Below are positions 49,152-59,153 of a DNA stretch of 64,000 nt, one piece after another (position 1 is the first letter of the stretch; each line of letters opens with the position of its first letter). The DNA is from Aquamicrobium lusatiense (GTDB lineage: Bacteria; Pseudomonadota; Alphaproteobacteria; Rhizobiales; Rhizobiaceae): NCBI RefSeq assembly GCF_014201615.1, contig NZ_JACHEU010000001.1, positions 2,127,631 to 2,191,630 of the forward strand. Reading direction: 5' to 3'. Under the pieces are notes generated by a model. That model ran no database searches and had not been told where the DNA came from. It saw only the letters and a list, made by a program, of their open reading frames with translations. The position numbers and the translations under genes were made by a program.

Positions 49152-51935
49152 ATGCTTGAAAAAACCTACGACGCGAAGACCGTCGAACCCAGAATTGCCG
49201 CCACGTGGGACGAGGCAGAAGCCTTTCGCGCCGGCGCTGGTGCCGAGGAAGGCGCTGAAGCGTTCGCCATCGTCATTCCGCCCCCCAATGTCACCGGCTC
49301 GCTGCATATGGGCCATGCGCTCAACAACACGCTGCAGGACATCATGGTGCGCTTCGAGCGTATGCGTGGCAAGAATGTTCTGTGGCAGCCGGGCATGGAC
49401 CATGCGGGCATCGCCACGCAGATGGTGGTCGAGCGCCGTCTGGCGGAAAAGAACATTCATCGCCGCGATCTGACCCGCGAAGAATTCATCGACAAGGTGT
49501 GGGAGTGGAAAGCCGAGTCTGGCGGCTCGATCTTCAACCAGCTCAAGCGGCTGGGCGCATCCTGCGACTGGTCGCGCGAGCGCTTCACCATGGATGAAGG
49601 CCTGTCGAAGGCCGTGCTCGAAGTATTCGTCACCCTCTACAAGGAAGGGCTGATCTACAAGGACAAGCGCCTTGTGAACTGGGACCCCAAGCTGCTCACC
49701 GCGATCTCCGATCTGGAGGTCGAGCAGAAGGAGATGGACGGAAATCTCTGGCATTTCCGTTATCCCGTCGAGGGCGAGAGCTACGACCCTGAAAACCCGG
49801 CCACCTATGTGACCGTCGCCACCACGCGTCCTGAGACGATGCTGGGCGATACGGGCGTTGCCGTTCACCCCGATGACGAGCGCTACAAAAATCTGGTTGG
49901 GCGCAATGTCGTATTGCCGATCGTCGGCCGGCTGATCCCGGTGGTTGCCGATGAATATTCCGACCCGGAAAAGGGAACCGGCGCGGTCAAGATCACGCCG
50001 GCGCACGACTTCAACGACTTCGAGGTCGGCAAGCGCAACAATCTGCGCGCCATCAGCATCCTGACAACCGAGGCGAAGATCGATATCCGCGACAACGAGG
50101 ATTTTCTCGAAGGTGTCGAGGTCACGCCTCTGCGCGAGGGCGTGTGGGAGCAACTCCATGGCCTCGACCGTTTCGAGGCGCGCAAGCTCATCGTTCAGAT
50201 CATGGAAGAGGGCGGTTTCCTCGCAAAGATCGAGCCGCACCGCCACATGGTTCCCCACGGAGATCGCGGCGGCGTGCCGATCGAGCCGCTGCTGACCGAC
50301 CAGTGGTATGTGAATGCCGCCGAACTGGCGAAACCGGCCATCGCATCGGTTCGTGAAGGCCGCACCAACTTCGTGCCGAAGAACTGGGAGAAGACATATT
50401 TCGACTGGATGGAAAACATCCAGCCATGGACGATCTCCCGTCAGCTCTGGTGGGGACACCAGATTCCGGCCTGGTACGGACCGGACGGCCATATCTTCGT
50501 GGAAAAGAGCGAGGAAGAGGCGCTGAATGCTGCCATCCAGCATTATCTCGCCCATGAAGGCCCGTGGAAGGCATGGGTCGAGGAGCGGCTGGAGAATTTC
50601 GAGCCGGGCGCGATCCTCACCCGCGACGAGGATGTGCTGGACACATGGTTCTCCTCGGCGCTGTGGCCGTTCTCGACGCTTGGCTGGCCGGACCGGACGC
50701 CCGAACTGAAGACCTATTACCAGACCGACGTGCTGGTGACCGGCTTCGACATCATCTTCTTCTGGGTCGCCCGCATGATGATGATGGGCCTGCACTTCAT
50801 GGACGAGGAGCCGTTCCACACGGTCTACGTCCATGCACTGGTTCGTGACAAGAACGGCGCCAAGATGTCGAAGTCCAAGGGCAACGTCATTGACCCGCTG
50901 GAACTGATCGACGAATACGGCGCCGATGCGCTGCGCTTCACACTGACCATCATGGCCGCGCAGGGGCGCGACGTGAAGCTCGATCCCGCCCGCATTGCCG
51001 GCTATCGCAATTTTGGCACCAAGCTGTGGAACGCCACGCGCTTCGCACAGATGAATGGCGTGGCGCGCAATGACGATTTCTGGCTTGGCGATGCGAAGCT
51101 GGCGGTCAATCGCTGGATCCTCACGGAACTGACCCGCACTGCGCGCGCTGTTACCGAAGCCATTACCAGCTATCGTTTCAACGAGGCCGCGGGCGCTGCC
51201 TATCGCTTCGTCTGGAATCTGGTCTGCGACTGGTATGTCGAATTGCTGAAGCCTGTGTTCATGGGTGACGATGAAGCTGCCAAGGTCGAAAGCCGCGCCT
51301 GCTTCGCTTTCGTTCTGGATGAGATCTACAAGCTTCTGCATCCGATGATGCCGTTCATGACCGAAGAGCTGTGGGCGCAGACGGCGGGCGAGGGGCGTGA
51401 GCGTTCGACGCTGCTGTGCCACGCGGCATGGCCGGCTCCCGAGTTCGAGGACGCGGAGGCAGCGGGCGACGTCAACTGGCTTGTCGATCTGGTTTCCGGC
51501 ATCCGCTCGGTTCGCTCGGAAATGAATGTGCCGGCAGCCGCAATCGCGCCGCTGGTGGTGGTGGAAGCCAATGAGACCACCCGCGAACGCCTTGTCCGCC
51601 ATGAGACGGCCATTCGCCGGCTGGCGCGCGTTGGCAATATAACGCTGGCCGATACCGCTCCGAAAGGGTCGGCGCAGCTGGTTCTGGGCGAGGCAACGAT
51701 CTGTCTGCCGCTTGGCGATCTGGTTGACCTCCAGGCCGAGGAAGCGCGCCTCAAGAAGGAAGTGGCCAAGGTCACCGAGGAGATCGCCCGCATCGCCAAG
51801 AAACTTTCAAACGAGAAGTTCGTCGCCAACGCCCGCGAGGATGTGGTGGCGGCTGAGCGGGAGAAGCTGGCGGAGTTCGAGGAAACGCAGGCACGGCTTG
51901 CCACGGCTCTCGAACGGGTGCGCTCAGCCGGTTAA
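49152..51935 (+). CDS. valS: valyl-tRNA synthetase
   Basis: The 927-residue class I enzyme shows the HIGH-type motif (PPPNVTGSLHMGHALNNT, about 43-60), an editing domain, the KMSKS motif (NGAKMSKSKGNVIDPLELID, near 570) and a C-terminal coiled coil (LVDLQAEEARLKKEVAKVTE). It charges tRNA-Val. The start at MLEKTYD matches alphaproteobacterial enzymes; an in-frame ATG 36 bases upstream is less likely. A strong terminator follows. Confidence 0.97.
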   Translation: MLEKTYDAKTVEPRIAATWDEAEAFRAGAGAEEGAEAFAIVIPPPNVTGSLHMGHALNNTLQDIMVRFERMRGKNVLWQPGMDHAGIATQMVVERRLAEKNIHRRDLTREEFIDKVWEWKAESGGSIFNQLKRLGASCDWSRERFTMDEGLSKAVLEVFVTLYKEGLIYKDKRLVNWDPKLLTAISDLEVEQKEMDGNLWHFRYPVEGESYDPENPATYVTVATTRPETMLGDTGVAVHPDDERYKNLVGRNVVLPIVGRLIPVVADEYSDPEKGTGAVKITPAHDFNDFEVGKRNNLRAISILTTEAKIDIRDNEDFLEGVEVTPLREGVWEQLHGLDRFEARKLIVQIMEEGGFLAKIEPHRHMVPHGDRGGVPIEPLLTDQWYVNAAELAKPAIASVREGRTNFVPKNWEKTYFDWMENIQPWTISRQLWWGHQIPAWYGPDGHIFVEKSEEEALNAAIQHYLAHEGPWKAWVEERLENFEPGAILTRDEDVLDTWFSSALWPFSTLGWPDRTPELKTYYQTDVLVTGFDIIFFWVARMMMMGLHFMDEEPFHTVYVHALVRDKNGAKMSKSKGNVIDPLELIDEYGADALRFTLTIMAAQGRDVKLDPARIAGYRNFGTKLWNATRFAQMNGVARNDDFWLGDAKLAVNRWILTELTRTARAVTEAITSYRFNEAAGAAYRFVWNLVCDWYVELLKPVFMGDDEAAKVESRACFAFVLDEIYKLLHPMMPFMTEELWAQTAGEGRERSTLLCHAAWPAPEFEDAEAAGDVNWLVDLVSGIRSVRSEMNVPAAAIAPLVVVEANETTRERLVRHETAIRRLARVGNITLADTAPKGSAQLVLGEATICLPLGDLVDLQAEEARLKKEVAKVTEEIARIAKKLSNEKFVANAREDVVAAEREKLAEFEETQARLATALERVRSAG

Positions 51936-51962
51936 ACACTCAGGGCCAGCTTGCTGTTGCTG

Positions 51963-52000
51963 AAAGACCCGAAAACCCTGCCCGGTTTTCGGGTCTTTTT
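51963..52000 (+). terminator. valS terminator
   Basis: A 15-bp perfect stem (arms AAAGACCCGAAAACC at 51963-51977 and its complement at 51984-51998) with a 6-base loop and five T forms a strong intrinsic terminator 27 bases after the valS stop. Confidence 0.93.
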
Positions 52001-52360
52001 GTTGCGCGATTCGCGTACTCTCAAAACTTCCGGTTGCGCTTTGAGGCCTCATTTCGAGGCCCTCCCGTAACGTAAGAATTGACGTATACGGAAGATTAGG
52101 CCCCATTGTTGCCATAATGTAACAATGTCCCCTTTTTCTCTCGAAAACGGCCTGTTTTTGAGTATCCCGTATAACATGCCGGGCAATTTCAAGGCTTGCG
52201 CTGCTGAAAAATCCGGTTTTCAGGCGCCTGCTCAAGATGACGGCAAGTCTGCGGACAGTTGTCGGATTTTCTCGTACTTGTACGGCGTACACAACGGTGT
52301 TGCATCGCGCCGTCTAATTGGTTCTACCTAGAAATCAGGAACTTTCGGGGAGAGGACTTC
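52001..52360 (+). other. leader region of the outer-membrane protein gene
   Basis: This 360-bp stretch holds no gene. It contains a GAGGCC-type inverted repeat (52046-52065), a TTGACG that could be a -35 element (52079) and an AT-rich ATAATGTAACAATG near 52117. A long 5' leader to the ATG at 52361 is likely. The GGAGAGGA ribosome site is clear. Confidence 0.45.
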
Positions 52361-53503
52361 ATGGTTATTAAGGGTATCGCGACGCTTTCCGGAGCAACCG
52401 CGCTTTCTCTTCTTGCGATGGCTGCGGCCAATGCTGGCGGTTTTTCGCGTGGAACCGCAGATACGGATATTCTGTTCGAGCAGGGCAATTTCAACGCGCG
52501 CACCAGCGTCACGGTTGTGAGCCCGGAACGGAAGATCGTCAGCGGTCCTTCCAATGTCGGCCACGATTATGCCGACAGCTATGTAATGCCGTCGCTGGCG
52601 GCGAAGTTCCGCATTTCGGACAATCTGTCATGCGCGGGTACGGTCGCGAACTCGTTTGGTGCAGCATCTTCCTTCGATGCGCCACGCGCTCAGGCCGCGG
52701 CTTTCCCCTACACCATGTATGGCAAGCTCGATGAAACCTTCACGGTCATGGAGTATGCAGCAACCTGCGCCGTAGGCTTTGACCTGGACAAGGGAAGACT
52801 GTCCGTTATCGCCGGCGCCTATGTCGACGATTTTGACTACGACCTCAGTGTCGTCATTCCCGGTACCGGTGGTGCACCCACTCGTCTGCCTGTCGAACTG
52901 GGCGGCACCGCCTGGGGCTGGCGCGGCGGTCTCGCCTATGAGATCCCGGACATCGCGCTGCGCGCGCAGGTGCTTTATCGTTCGGGAACGAAGATCGAAG
53001 CGACCGGCACTGCTGCAGGCGGCCTTGGGTATGCCGAGGGTGAGGGAAAGCTTCCTCAGAGTGTTGAAGCCAAGTTCCAGACCGGAATAGCGCCGGGCTG
53101 GCTTGCCTATGGTTCGGTGAAATGGACCGACTGGTCTGTCAACAAGACGCTGGATCTCACGACGAATTTGGGGTTCAGCAGCCAGAACAGATATTACTGG
53201 CGTGATGGCTGGACCATCATGGGCGGTATCGGTCATTCGTTCAACGATCAGATTTCGGGCACCGCATTCCTCATGTGGGACCGCGGCACCTCCACGGGCT
53301 GGGATCTGCACGGAGACGTTGTCACCCTCGGCGCTGGTCTGATCATGAAGGACGGCTTCGGTGAACTGCGTCTTGGTGGTGGCGTTTCGCGGGTCGGTTC
53401 CGTGAAGGAAGACAAATACGGGGACGGCAGCTCCAACTATAACTACGCCGTCGGCAGTGGCTGGTCCGTTTCCGGTCTTGCAGGCTACAGCCTCAAGTGG
53501 TGA
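52361..53503 (+). CDS. OmpP1/FadL-family outer-membrane transport protein
   Basis: The 380-residue protein has a signal peptide ending in AMAAANAGG and a mature start GGFSRGTADTDILFEQGNFN, resembling FadL-type channels. The body is beta-strand-rich, with aromatic strand ends (YYWRDGWTIMGGIGHSFNDQ, WDLHGDVVTLGAGLIM) and a final GLAGYSLKW that gives the C-terminal aromatic needed for barrel insertion. It likely imports hydrophobic compounds such as fatty acids. A hairpin terminator follows. Confidence 0.85.
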   Translation: MVIKGIATLSGATALSLLAMAAANAGGFSRGTADTDILFEQGNFNARTSVTVVSPERKIVSGPSNVGHDYADSYVMPSLAAKFRISDNLSCAGTVANSFGAASSFDAPRAQAAAFPYTMYGKLDETFTVMEYAATCAVGFDLDKGRLSVIAGAYVDDFDYDLSVVIPGTGGAPTRLPVELGGTAWGWRGGLAYEIPDIALRAQVLYRSGTKIEATGTAAGGLGYAEGEGKLPQSVEAKFQTGIAPGWLAYGSVKWTDWSVNKTLDLTTNLGFSSQNRYYWRDGWTIMGGIGHSFNDQISGTAFLMWDRGTSTGWDLHGDVVTLGAGLIMKDGFGELRLGGGVSRVGSVKEDKYGDGSSNYNYAVGSGWSVSGLAGYSLKW

Positions 53504-53521
53504 GTTGATCTCCTGAATGAC

Positions 53522-53555
53522 ATAAAAGCCCGGCATTGCCGGGCTTTTATCTTTT
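53522..53555 (+). terminator. terminator after the FadL-type gene
   Basis: ATAAAAGCCCGGCA (53522-53535) and its complement (53537-53550) form a long stem with T-rich flanks, 19 bases after the stop. The rest of the gap to 53840 holds no gene; a TTGACA at 53568 may begin the exoR promoter. Confidence 0.88.
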
Positions 53556-53840
53556 AATATCATACGCTTGACAGGTTTTTCGGAATCTGTTTCCGAACGG
53601 CTGTTCACCTTCGGTTAGCGACTTCTTCAGTCTGTGGTGAATCTGCAACAGTCGTTCAACTTCCCTTGTGCTAGGCCTGCCGCAGCGAGAACCGCCAACT
53701 TCCCGCCATAAACCGGGGGCACTTCGTTAAGGCCCCGGAAAAACAAGCGGCAAGGAACAGGGGTCCGCAGGTATTTTCAGTCGTGGTTTCATCAACGGAT
53801 GATGAGGCAGGCTGGCAGTGTGGCAGGCGCAAGGAAGAGT

Positions 53841-54767
53841 ATGGAAGTCCCGGTTATTTCCCGCTCAGTTTCGATGTTGCTTCCCCGCGCGGGAAGAGAT
53901 GCCGGCGTGCGGCAACAGCCGGTTCATTCCGTGGCAACCCATTCCCGACAGATTTCGGGGGTGTTGCGCTCATGTATGCTGGGCACAGTGATAGCTTGTG
54001 CCTCCCTGTCTGCTGTCGAGCCCGCGCTTGCCTTTGACGACAAGGTGTTTGACGACAAGACCGGCGTGAAGCCGAAATCCAATCCGTTCGCCGTTTTCCG
54101 TTTTGGTTTCTCCGCCTATCACAGCGGCCATAAGGAACAGGCGGTCGAGGCATATCGCTACGCAGCGGAAAATGGTCAGATCGGCGCAACGTGGAAGCTG
54201 GCCCGCATGTATGCCGAGGGAGACGGTGTCGCCCGCAACGACTATGAAGCCTTCAAGTTTTTCAGCGAAATCGCCGAACAGGATGTCGAGCCGGGTTCGC
54301 CTGAGGAAAGCTATGTTTCCGATGCGCTGGTTGCGCTGGGAGATTATATCCGCAGAGGAATACCCGGAACGCCGGTCCAGCCGGACGCGACCGCTGCGCA
54401 GGAATATTTCATGCGCGCCGCAGCCAATTACCGCAACCCCAATGCCCAGTACGAAATGGGCAGGATGTTCCTCAATGGCGAGGGCGGCGTGAAGGCCAGC
54501 GCAAGGCAGGCCGGCCGCTGGCTGCAGCTTGCTGCCGAGAAGGGGCACGCCGGCGCGCAGGCAACGCTCGGCAATCTGCTGTTTCACAGCGGCAAAGCGG
54601 TTCGCGGTCTGGCTCTGATGACCGTAGCCCTTGAGCGTGCCCAGCCTGTCGATCAGGGCTGGATACGCAACATGCAGGAAGAGGCCTTCGCTCTGGCGCC
54701 GGAGGCCGACCGCCGCACGGCTATCGCTCTGGCCGATGACATGCTGACCAAGGGCATCAACCAGTAA
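53841..54767 (+). CDS. exoR: periplasmic regulator ExoR (Sel1 repeats)
   Basis: The mature part has the ExoR signature: KEQAVEAYRYAAENGQIGAT, WKLARMYAEGDGVARNDYEA, QDVEPGSPEESYVSDAL, GRWLQLAAEKGHAGAQATLG and a final ADRRTAIALADDMLTKG. ExoR binds and inhibits the ExoS sensor in the periplasm and so controls exopolysaccharide and motility in rhizobia. The signal peptide (LGTVIACASLSAVEPALAFD) is preceded by about 45 residues if translation begins at 53841, which has the best ribosome site (AAGGAAG). The ATG at 53976 gives a normal signal length but has no ribosome site. Confidence 0.9.
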   Translation: MEVPVISRSVSMLLPRAGRDAGVRQQPVHSVATHSRQISGVLRSCMLGTVIACASLSAVEPALAFDDKVFDDKTGVKPKSNPFAVFRFGFSAYHSGHKEQAVEAYRYAAENGQIGATWKLARMYAEGDGVARNDYEAFKFFSEIAEQDVEPGSPEESYVSDALVALGDYIRRGIPGTPVQPDATAAQEYFMRAAANYRNPNAQYEMGRMFLNGEGGVKASARQAGRWLQLAAEKGHAGAQATLGNLLFHSGKAVRGLALMTVALERAQPVDQGWIRNMQEEAFALAPEADRRTAIALADDMLTKGINQ

Positions 54768-54902
54768 CTGGCCGCGTGCAGCCCGGCGTGTTCGCTGCTC
54801 AAAGCCAAACGCGCCCGCTGATTAAAGTCAGACGCGATTGTGATTCTTTTTCCGCAGGATGCGGGCTTCCCTTGAATCGTTACCTTTGCTTCACGAAGCG
54901 CT

Positions 54903-55697
54903 TCAGGCAGCTTCCAGCCTGAGTTCCACAGCCGCCGGAACATGATCGGACGGCTTTTCCCACGCTCGCACATGTTTCTCGATCGATGCCGAACCCAGCA
55001 TGTCAGCCGCCTCCGGCGACAGGAGTAGATGGTCGATGCGGATGCCGTTGTTCTTCTGCCAGGCACCGCCCTGATAGTCCCAGAATGTGTAGACGTCCGG
55101 TTCGTCGGTAACCGCGCGCACCGCCTCGGTAAAGCCGAGGTTCTCCAGTCGCCGGAATGCCTGCCGGGTCTGAGGCTGGAAAAGCGCGTCGTTGACCCAC
55201 GCTTCGGGATGTCTTGCGTCGATCGGCTCCGGGATGACGTTGTAGTCTCCTGCCAGAACAAGCGCCTCTTCCAGAGCAAGTCGCTCGTGCGCCCAGTCTT
55301 CAAGGCGTTTCATCCAGGCGAGCTTGTAGGGAAATTTCACCGGATCATCTATGGGATTGCCATTGGGCAGGTAGAGCGAGACGACGCGCAGCGCGCCTTT
55401 TGGCGTCGAAAAAACGCCTTCGATGAACCGTGCATGGTCGTCGCCATCGTCACCGGGCAGGCCGCGATTCACCTCGTCGAATGGCAACCTGGAAAGCAGG
55501 GCAACGCCGTTGAACCCCTTCTGGCCGTGCGTTTCGACATTGTAGCCAAGCGCCTCGATCTCCAGACGTGGGAACTGTTCATCGACGCATTTGATTTCCT
55601 GCAGGCAGACGATGTCCGGCGCGCTCTCCTGCAGCCAATGGGTGAGATTGCCGATACGGGCCCGCACGCCGTTGATGTTCCAGGTGGCAATCTTCAT
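54903..55697 (-). CDS. xthA: exodeoxyribonuclease III
   Basis: The 264-residue protein has IATWNINGVRARIGNLTHWL, VCLQEIKCVDEQFP (metal-binding Glu), ALVLAGDYNVIPEPIDARHP (Asp/Asn) and IRIDHLLLSPEAADML (Asp-His), the full set of ExoIII-family catalytic residues. It repairs abasic sites and trims 3' ends. It is convergent with exoR and divergent from the permease gene. Confidence 0.95.
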   Translation of the reverse strand: MKIATWNINGVRARIGNLTHWLQESAPDIVCLQEIKCVDEQFPRLEIEALGYNVETHGQKGFNGVALLSRLPFDEVNRGLPGDDGDDHARFIEGVFSTPKGALRVVSLYLPNGNPIDDPVKFPYKLAWMKRLEDWAHERLALEEALVLAGDYNVIPEPIDARHPEAWVNDALFQPQTRQAFRRLENLGFTEAVRAVTDEPDVYTFWDYQGGAWQKNNGIRIDHLLLSPEAADMLGSASIEKHVRAWEKPSDHVPAAVELRLEAA

Positions 55698-55818
55698 GAA
55701 ATTCTCGCGACTATTTCAAACAGTTCTTGATGGCATGTCGGTTTGATTGAGGTCATCCTGCACCATCGCGGCAGTCTATGGAACCCGTTTCAGCTGTCGC
55801 GCAAAGGGAGGGACCATA

Positions 55819-57306
55819 ATGTCAACAGCATCGACGCATTCCGTCGACGAGATGCTGCCTGCGCCGCGTTTGTTTACGCTCGGCCTTCAGCATGTTCTTG
55901 TTATGTATGCAGGCGCTATTGCCGTGCCGCTCATCGTGGGCAGGGCGCTTCAGCTTGAACCGGCCGACGTCGCATTCCTCATTTCCGCGGATCTGTTTGT
56001 TTGCGGCATCGCCTCGATCCTGCAATCCATGGGCGCAACGCAATGGTTCGGCATCAAGCTTCCGGTGATGATGGGCGTAACCTTTGCAGCCGTTGGCCCC
56101 ATGGTCTCCATGGCGTCGGCAAACCCAGGCTATGAAGGCGCGCGCATGATCTTCGGCGCCATCATCGGGGCCGGCATCATAACCGTGCTCATCGCTCCCT
56201 TTGTCAGCCGCATGCTGCGGCTTTTCCCGCCTGTGGTCACGGGCACGATCATCCTCGTCATCGGCGTGTCGCTGATGAAGATCGGCATAAACTGGATATT
56301 CGGCATGCCGTTCGGGCCTACGGCGCCGAAGATCATCAACCCCGAACATGCGGCATGGCTGAATTCGGTGAAGGAGGCGGCAGGGGCCGCCGGCTCGACG
56401 CTGCCCCCCGTGCCGGCCGGGATGGGGCTGGCGCCCAGCGTTCCGAATGCCGCCTATGCGCCCGTATCGAACATCGTGCTTTCGCTGGTCGTGCTTGGCG
56501 TCATCATAGGTGTCGCGCGCTACGCGAGGGGCTTTCTGTCGAACGTCGCCGTTCTCGTCGGTATCGTAGCCGGCGGCATCATTGCGGCATCGCTCGGCAT
56601 GATGCATTTCGACAAGGTGGCCAACGCCGCGTGGTTCGCCCCGATCGCGCCATTCCATTTCGGAATGCCGATTTTCGATCCGGTCCTCATCATCACCATG
56701 GTTCTGGTGATGATCGTGGTGATGATCGAGTCGACGGGCATGTTCCTGGCCCTCGGCGACATGACGGAAAAGAAGATCACCCAGCCGATGCTGTCGGCAG
56801 GCCTGCGCATGGACGGTCTCGGCACCGTGCTAGGCGGCATCTTCAACACCTTCCCCTATACGAGCTTTTCGCAGAATGTCGGGCTGGTGGGCGTTACCGG
56901 CATTCGCAGCCGCTTCGTCTGCGTGGCGGGCGGCGTCATCATGGTGGTTCTGGGCCTCATCCCCAAGATGGGTGCGCTGGTGGAGGCGCTTCCCACGGTG
57001 GTGCTCGGTGGTGCGGGTATCGTCATGTTCGGCATGGTGGCCGCAACCGGAATCCGCATCCTGTCGGCCGTGGATTTCAAGGCCAATCGCAACAACCTGT
57101 TCATCGTGGCGATTTCGCTCGGCTTCGGCATGATCCCGGTCGTGGCGCCCGACTTCCACATCTGGCTGCCGAAGGCCATCGGCCCGCTGGTGGACTCCGG
57201 CATCCTGCTGGCATCCATTGCCGCCGTGGCGCTCAATCTGGTCTTCAACGGGGCCACTGGTGATGCGCAGGGCCTGCGCAAGGCCGCCATGTCGGCCGAA
57301 GCCTGA
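55819..57306 (+). CDS. NCS2 uracil/xanthine permease
   Basis: The 495-residue protein has about 12-14 membrane segments and the family signatures GLQHVLVMYAGAIAVPLIVG near the start and VMIESTGMFLALGDMTEKKI in the middle. It is a nucleobase:cation symporter-2, importing uracil, xanthine or urate. Substrate cannot be fixed by eye. The ATG at 55819 has a GGGAGGG ribosome site. Confidence 0.9.
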   Translation: MSTASTHSVDEMLPAPRLFTLGLQHVLVMYAGAIAVPLIVGRALQLEPADVAFLISADLFVCGIASILQSMGATQWFGIKLPVMMGVTFAAVGPMVSMASANPGYEGARMIFGAIIGAGIITVLIAPFVSRMLRLFPPVVTGTIILVIGVSLMKIGINWIFGMPFGPTAPKIINPEHAAWLNSVKEAAGAAGSTLPPVPAGMGLAPSVPNAAYAPVSNIVLSLVVLGVIIGVARYARGFLSNVAVLVGIVAGGIIAASLGMMHFDKVANAAWFAPIAPFHFGMPIFDPVLIITMVLVMIVVMIESTGMFLALGDMTEKKITQPMLSAGLRMDGLGTVLGGIFNTFPYTSFSQNVGLVGVTGIRSRFVCVAGGVIMVVLGLIPKMGALVEALPTVVLGGAGIVMFGMVAATGIRILSAVDFKANRNNLFIVAISLGFGMIPVVAPDFHIWLPKAIGPLVDSGILLASIAAVALNLVFNGATGDAQGLRKAAMSAEA

Positions 57307-57329
57307 GGCCAGAATCGCGGATCAACACG

Positions 57330-57357
57330 AAAAGGCCGCCCCAAGGGCGGCCTTTTT
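57330..57357. terminator. bidirectional terminator
   Basis: AAAAGGCCGCCC and GGGCGGCCTTTT (57330-57356) with flanking A and T runs serve both the permease and the convergent iron-sulfur carrier gene. Confidence 0.92.
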
Positions 57358-57375
57358 CTGTGGCAGACTGCTGCG

Positions 57376-57738
57376 TCAGATGGAGAAACTGGTTCCGCAG
57401 CCGCAGGACGCCACGGCGTTCGGGTTCCTGATCTGGAATGACTGGCCCATCAGGTCGTCGACGAAATCGATGACGGAGCCGCCGAGATAGACCAGAGAAA
57501 TGTCGTCGATCAGCACTGTTGCGCCATCTCTCTCGATGGCGACGTCGCCATCATCGGGGCCTTCAACGAGATCGAACTTGTAGGAGAAACCAGAGCAGCC
57601 GCCACCTTCGACGGAAACGCGCAATGCGCTTTTGCCCGGCTCGCCGGAAACGATTCTGGCGATCCGCTTTGCTGCGGCCTCGGTTACTTCGACGTTGGAG
57701 TTCATCGCGGCGTTCGCGTTCACGGCGTCACCTTGCAT
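57376..57738 (-). CDS. erpA: A-type iron-sulfur carrier (ErpA-like)
   Basis: The 120-residue protein has the HesB/IscA fold with the three cluster cysteines in VEGGGCSGFSY and ASCGCGTSFSI. It hands iron-sulfur clusters to apoproteins. The divergent dgt gene and this location are conserved in Rhizobiales. An in-frame ATG at 57705 is an alternative start that removes an 11-residue N-terminal extension. Confidence 0.9.
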   Translation of the reverse strand: MQGDAVNANAAMNSNVEVTEAAAKRIARIVSGEPGKSALRVSVEGGGCSGFSYKFDLVEGPDDGDVAIERDGATVLIDDISLVYLGGSVIDFVDDLMGQSFQIRNPNAVASCGCGTSFSI

Positions 57739-57828
57739 TTGATTTCTCTTGATAGGTATGTACGCCGTGCCATCAAGTCAACAACTGGTCGCTGGCCATG
57801 AGTGGCCGTTGCGATCTGCGGAGAAAGC

Positions 57829-59073
57829 ATGGACGAAGGACACGCCGGAAAGGGCATCGCGAACGCCGTCTATGAGGGAATAGGCTTCGGCTACCGGCCG
57901 CGCGCGCCTTATGCAACCGATCCCGCCAGAACGCGGGGAAGGTTCGTGCCGGAGCCGGAAAGCCCGACCCGCACCCCTTTCCAGCGCGACCGCGACCGCA
58001 TCATCCATTCGACCGCATTCCGGCGTCTGAAGCACAAGACGCAGGTGTTCATCGCCCATGAAGGCGACCATTTCCGCACACGGCTGACCCATTCCATCGA
58101 GGTGGCGCAGATTGCCCGGGCGCTGGCGCGTGCGCTGCGCGGCGATGAGGATCTCGCCGAGGCGGTGGCGCTCGTCCACGACTTCGGCCACACCCCTTTC
58201 GGGCATACAGGCGAGGATGCGCTGAACGCGAAGATGGCTGCCTGGGGTGGTTTCGATCACAATGCCCAGTCTCTGCGCATCGTCACCCGACTGGAGCGGC
58301 GCTACGCGGAGTTTGACGGTCTGAACCTGAGCTGGGAAACGCTGGAAGGACTGGTGAAGCACAACGGGCCTCTAACCGGCGCGAACGGCGAGGGGCTTGA
58401 TGGTGCTCTGCCTGCCACCATCCGCGCCTACAACGAACTGCATGATCTCGAACTCGACCGCTTCGCCGGGATAGAAGCCCAGTGCGCGGCGATCGCCGAC
58501 GACATTGCCTACAACACCCACGACATCGACGATGGCCTGAGAGCAGGGCTTCTCGAACTGGACATGCTGGAGGATCTGGCCCTGCCGGGCAGTATCCTGC
58601 GTCAGGTGAGGGAGCGCTATCCCGCTCTGGACGATGTGCGCGTCGGCCACGAATTGATGCGGCGTCAGATCACCATCATGGTCGAAGACGTGATCAGGGC
58701 CGCCACTGAAAATCTGGCGCGCCTGCGGCCCGAAAGCGCCGAGGCGGTGAGGGCGGCCGGCGAAACCATCGTCACCTTCACGCCGGCCATGGCGGTGGAG
58801 GAAAAGGAACTCAAGGCGTTTCTCTACAAGCATCTCTACCGGCATCCGGAAGTCATGCGCGTGCGCGTCAATGCGGAGAAGATCGTCTGCGATCTGTTCG
58901 ACGTCTATTTCTCCGACCCGCGCGCCATGCCGGAAGGCTGGCGAGAGGGGCTTGATCGCGCGGAAGATCGCATAAAGGCGCGTCATGTCGCCGATTTCCT
59001 CGCCGGCATGACCGATACCTACGCCGTGAAAGAGCACCGGCGTTTGTTTGACCACACGCCGGATTTGAGTTAG
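57829..59073 (+). CDS. dgt: dGTP triphosphohydrolase-like HD enzyme
   Basis: The 414-residue protein has the HD-domain metal residues in [20 protein letters not shown] and [20 protein letters not shown], and later [20 protein letters not shown]. This is the dGTPase-like family (type 2), which hydrolyses dNTPs to nucleosides and triphosphate. The ATG at 57829 is preceded by GGAGAAAG. It begins the dgt-argS-SPOR-nagZ row. Confidence 0.94.
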   Translation: MDEGHAGKGIANAVYEGIGFGYRPRAPYATDPARTRGRFVPEPESPTRTPFQRDRDRIIHSTAFRRLKHKTQVFIAHEGDHFRTRLTHSIEVAQIARALARALRGDEDLAEAVALVHDFGHTPFGHTGEDALNAKMAAWGGFDHNAQSLRIVTRLERRYAEFDGLNLSWETLEGLVKHNGPLTGANGEGLDGALPATIRAYNELHDLELDRFAGIEAQCAAIADDIAYNTHDIDDGLRAGLLELDMLEDLALPGSILRQVRERYPALDDVRVGHELMRRQITIMVEDVIRAATENLARLRPESAEAVRAAGETIVTFTPAMAVEEKELKAFLYKHLYRHPEVMRVRVNAEKIVCDLFDVYFSDPRAMPEGWREGLDRAEDRIKARHVADFLAGMTDTYAVKEHRRLFDHTPDLS

Positions 59074-59153
59074 GCGCAGGAAAACGCCGCTTTTTCCATG
59101 ATTTTCACGCAAAAGCGTGTGAATGAGTTTCCGCAGTTATCGAAAGCCCCCTC

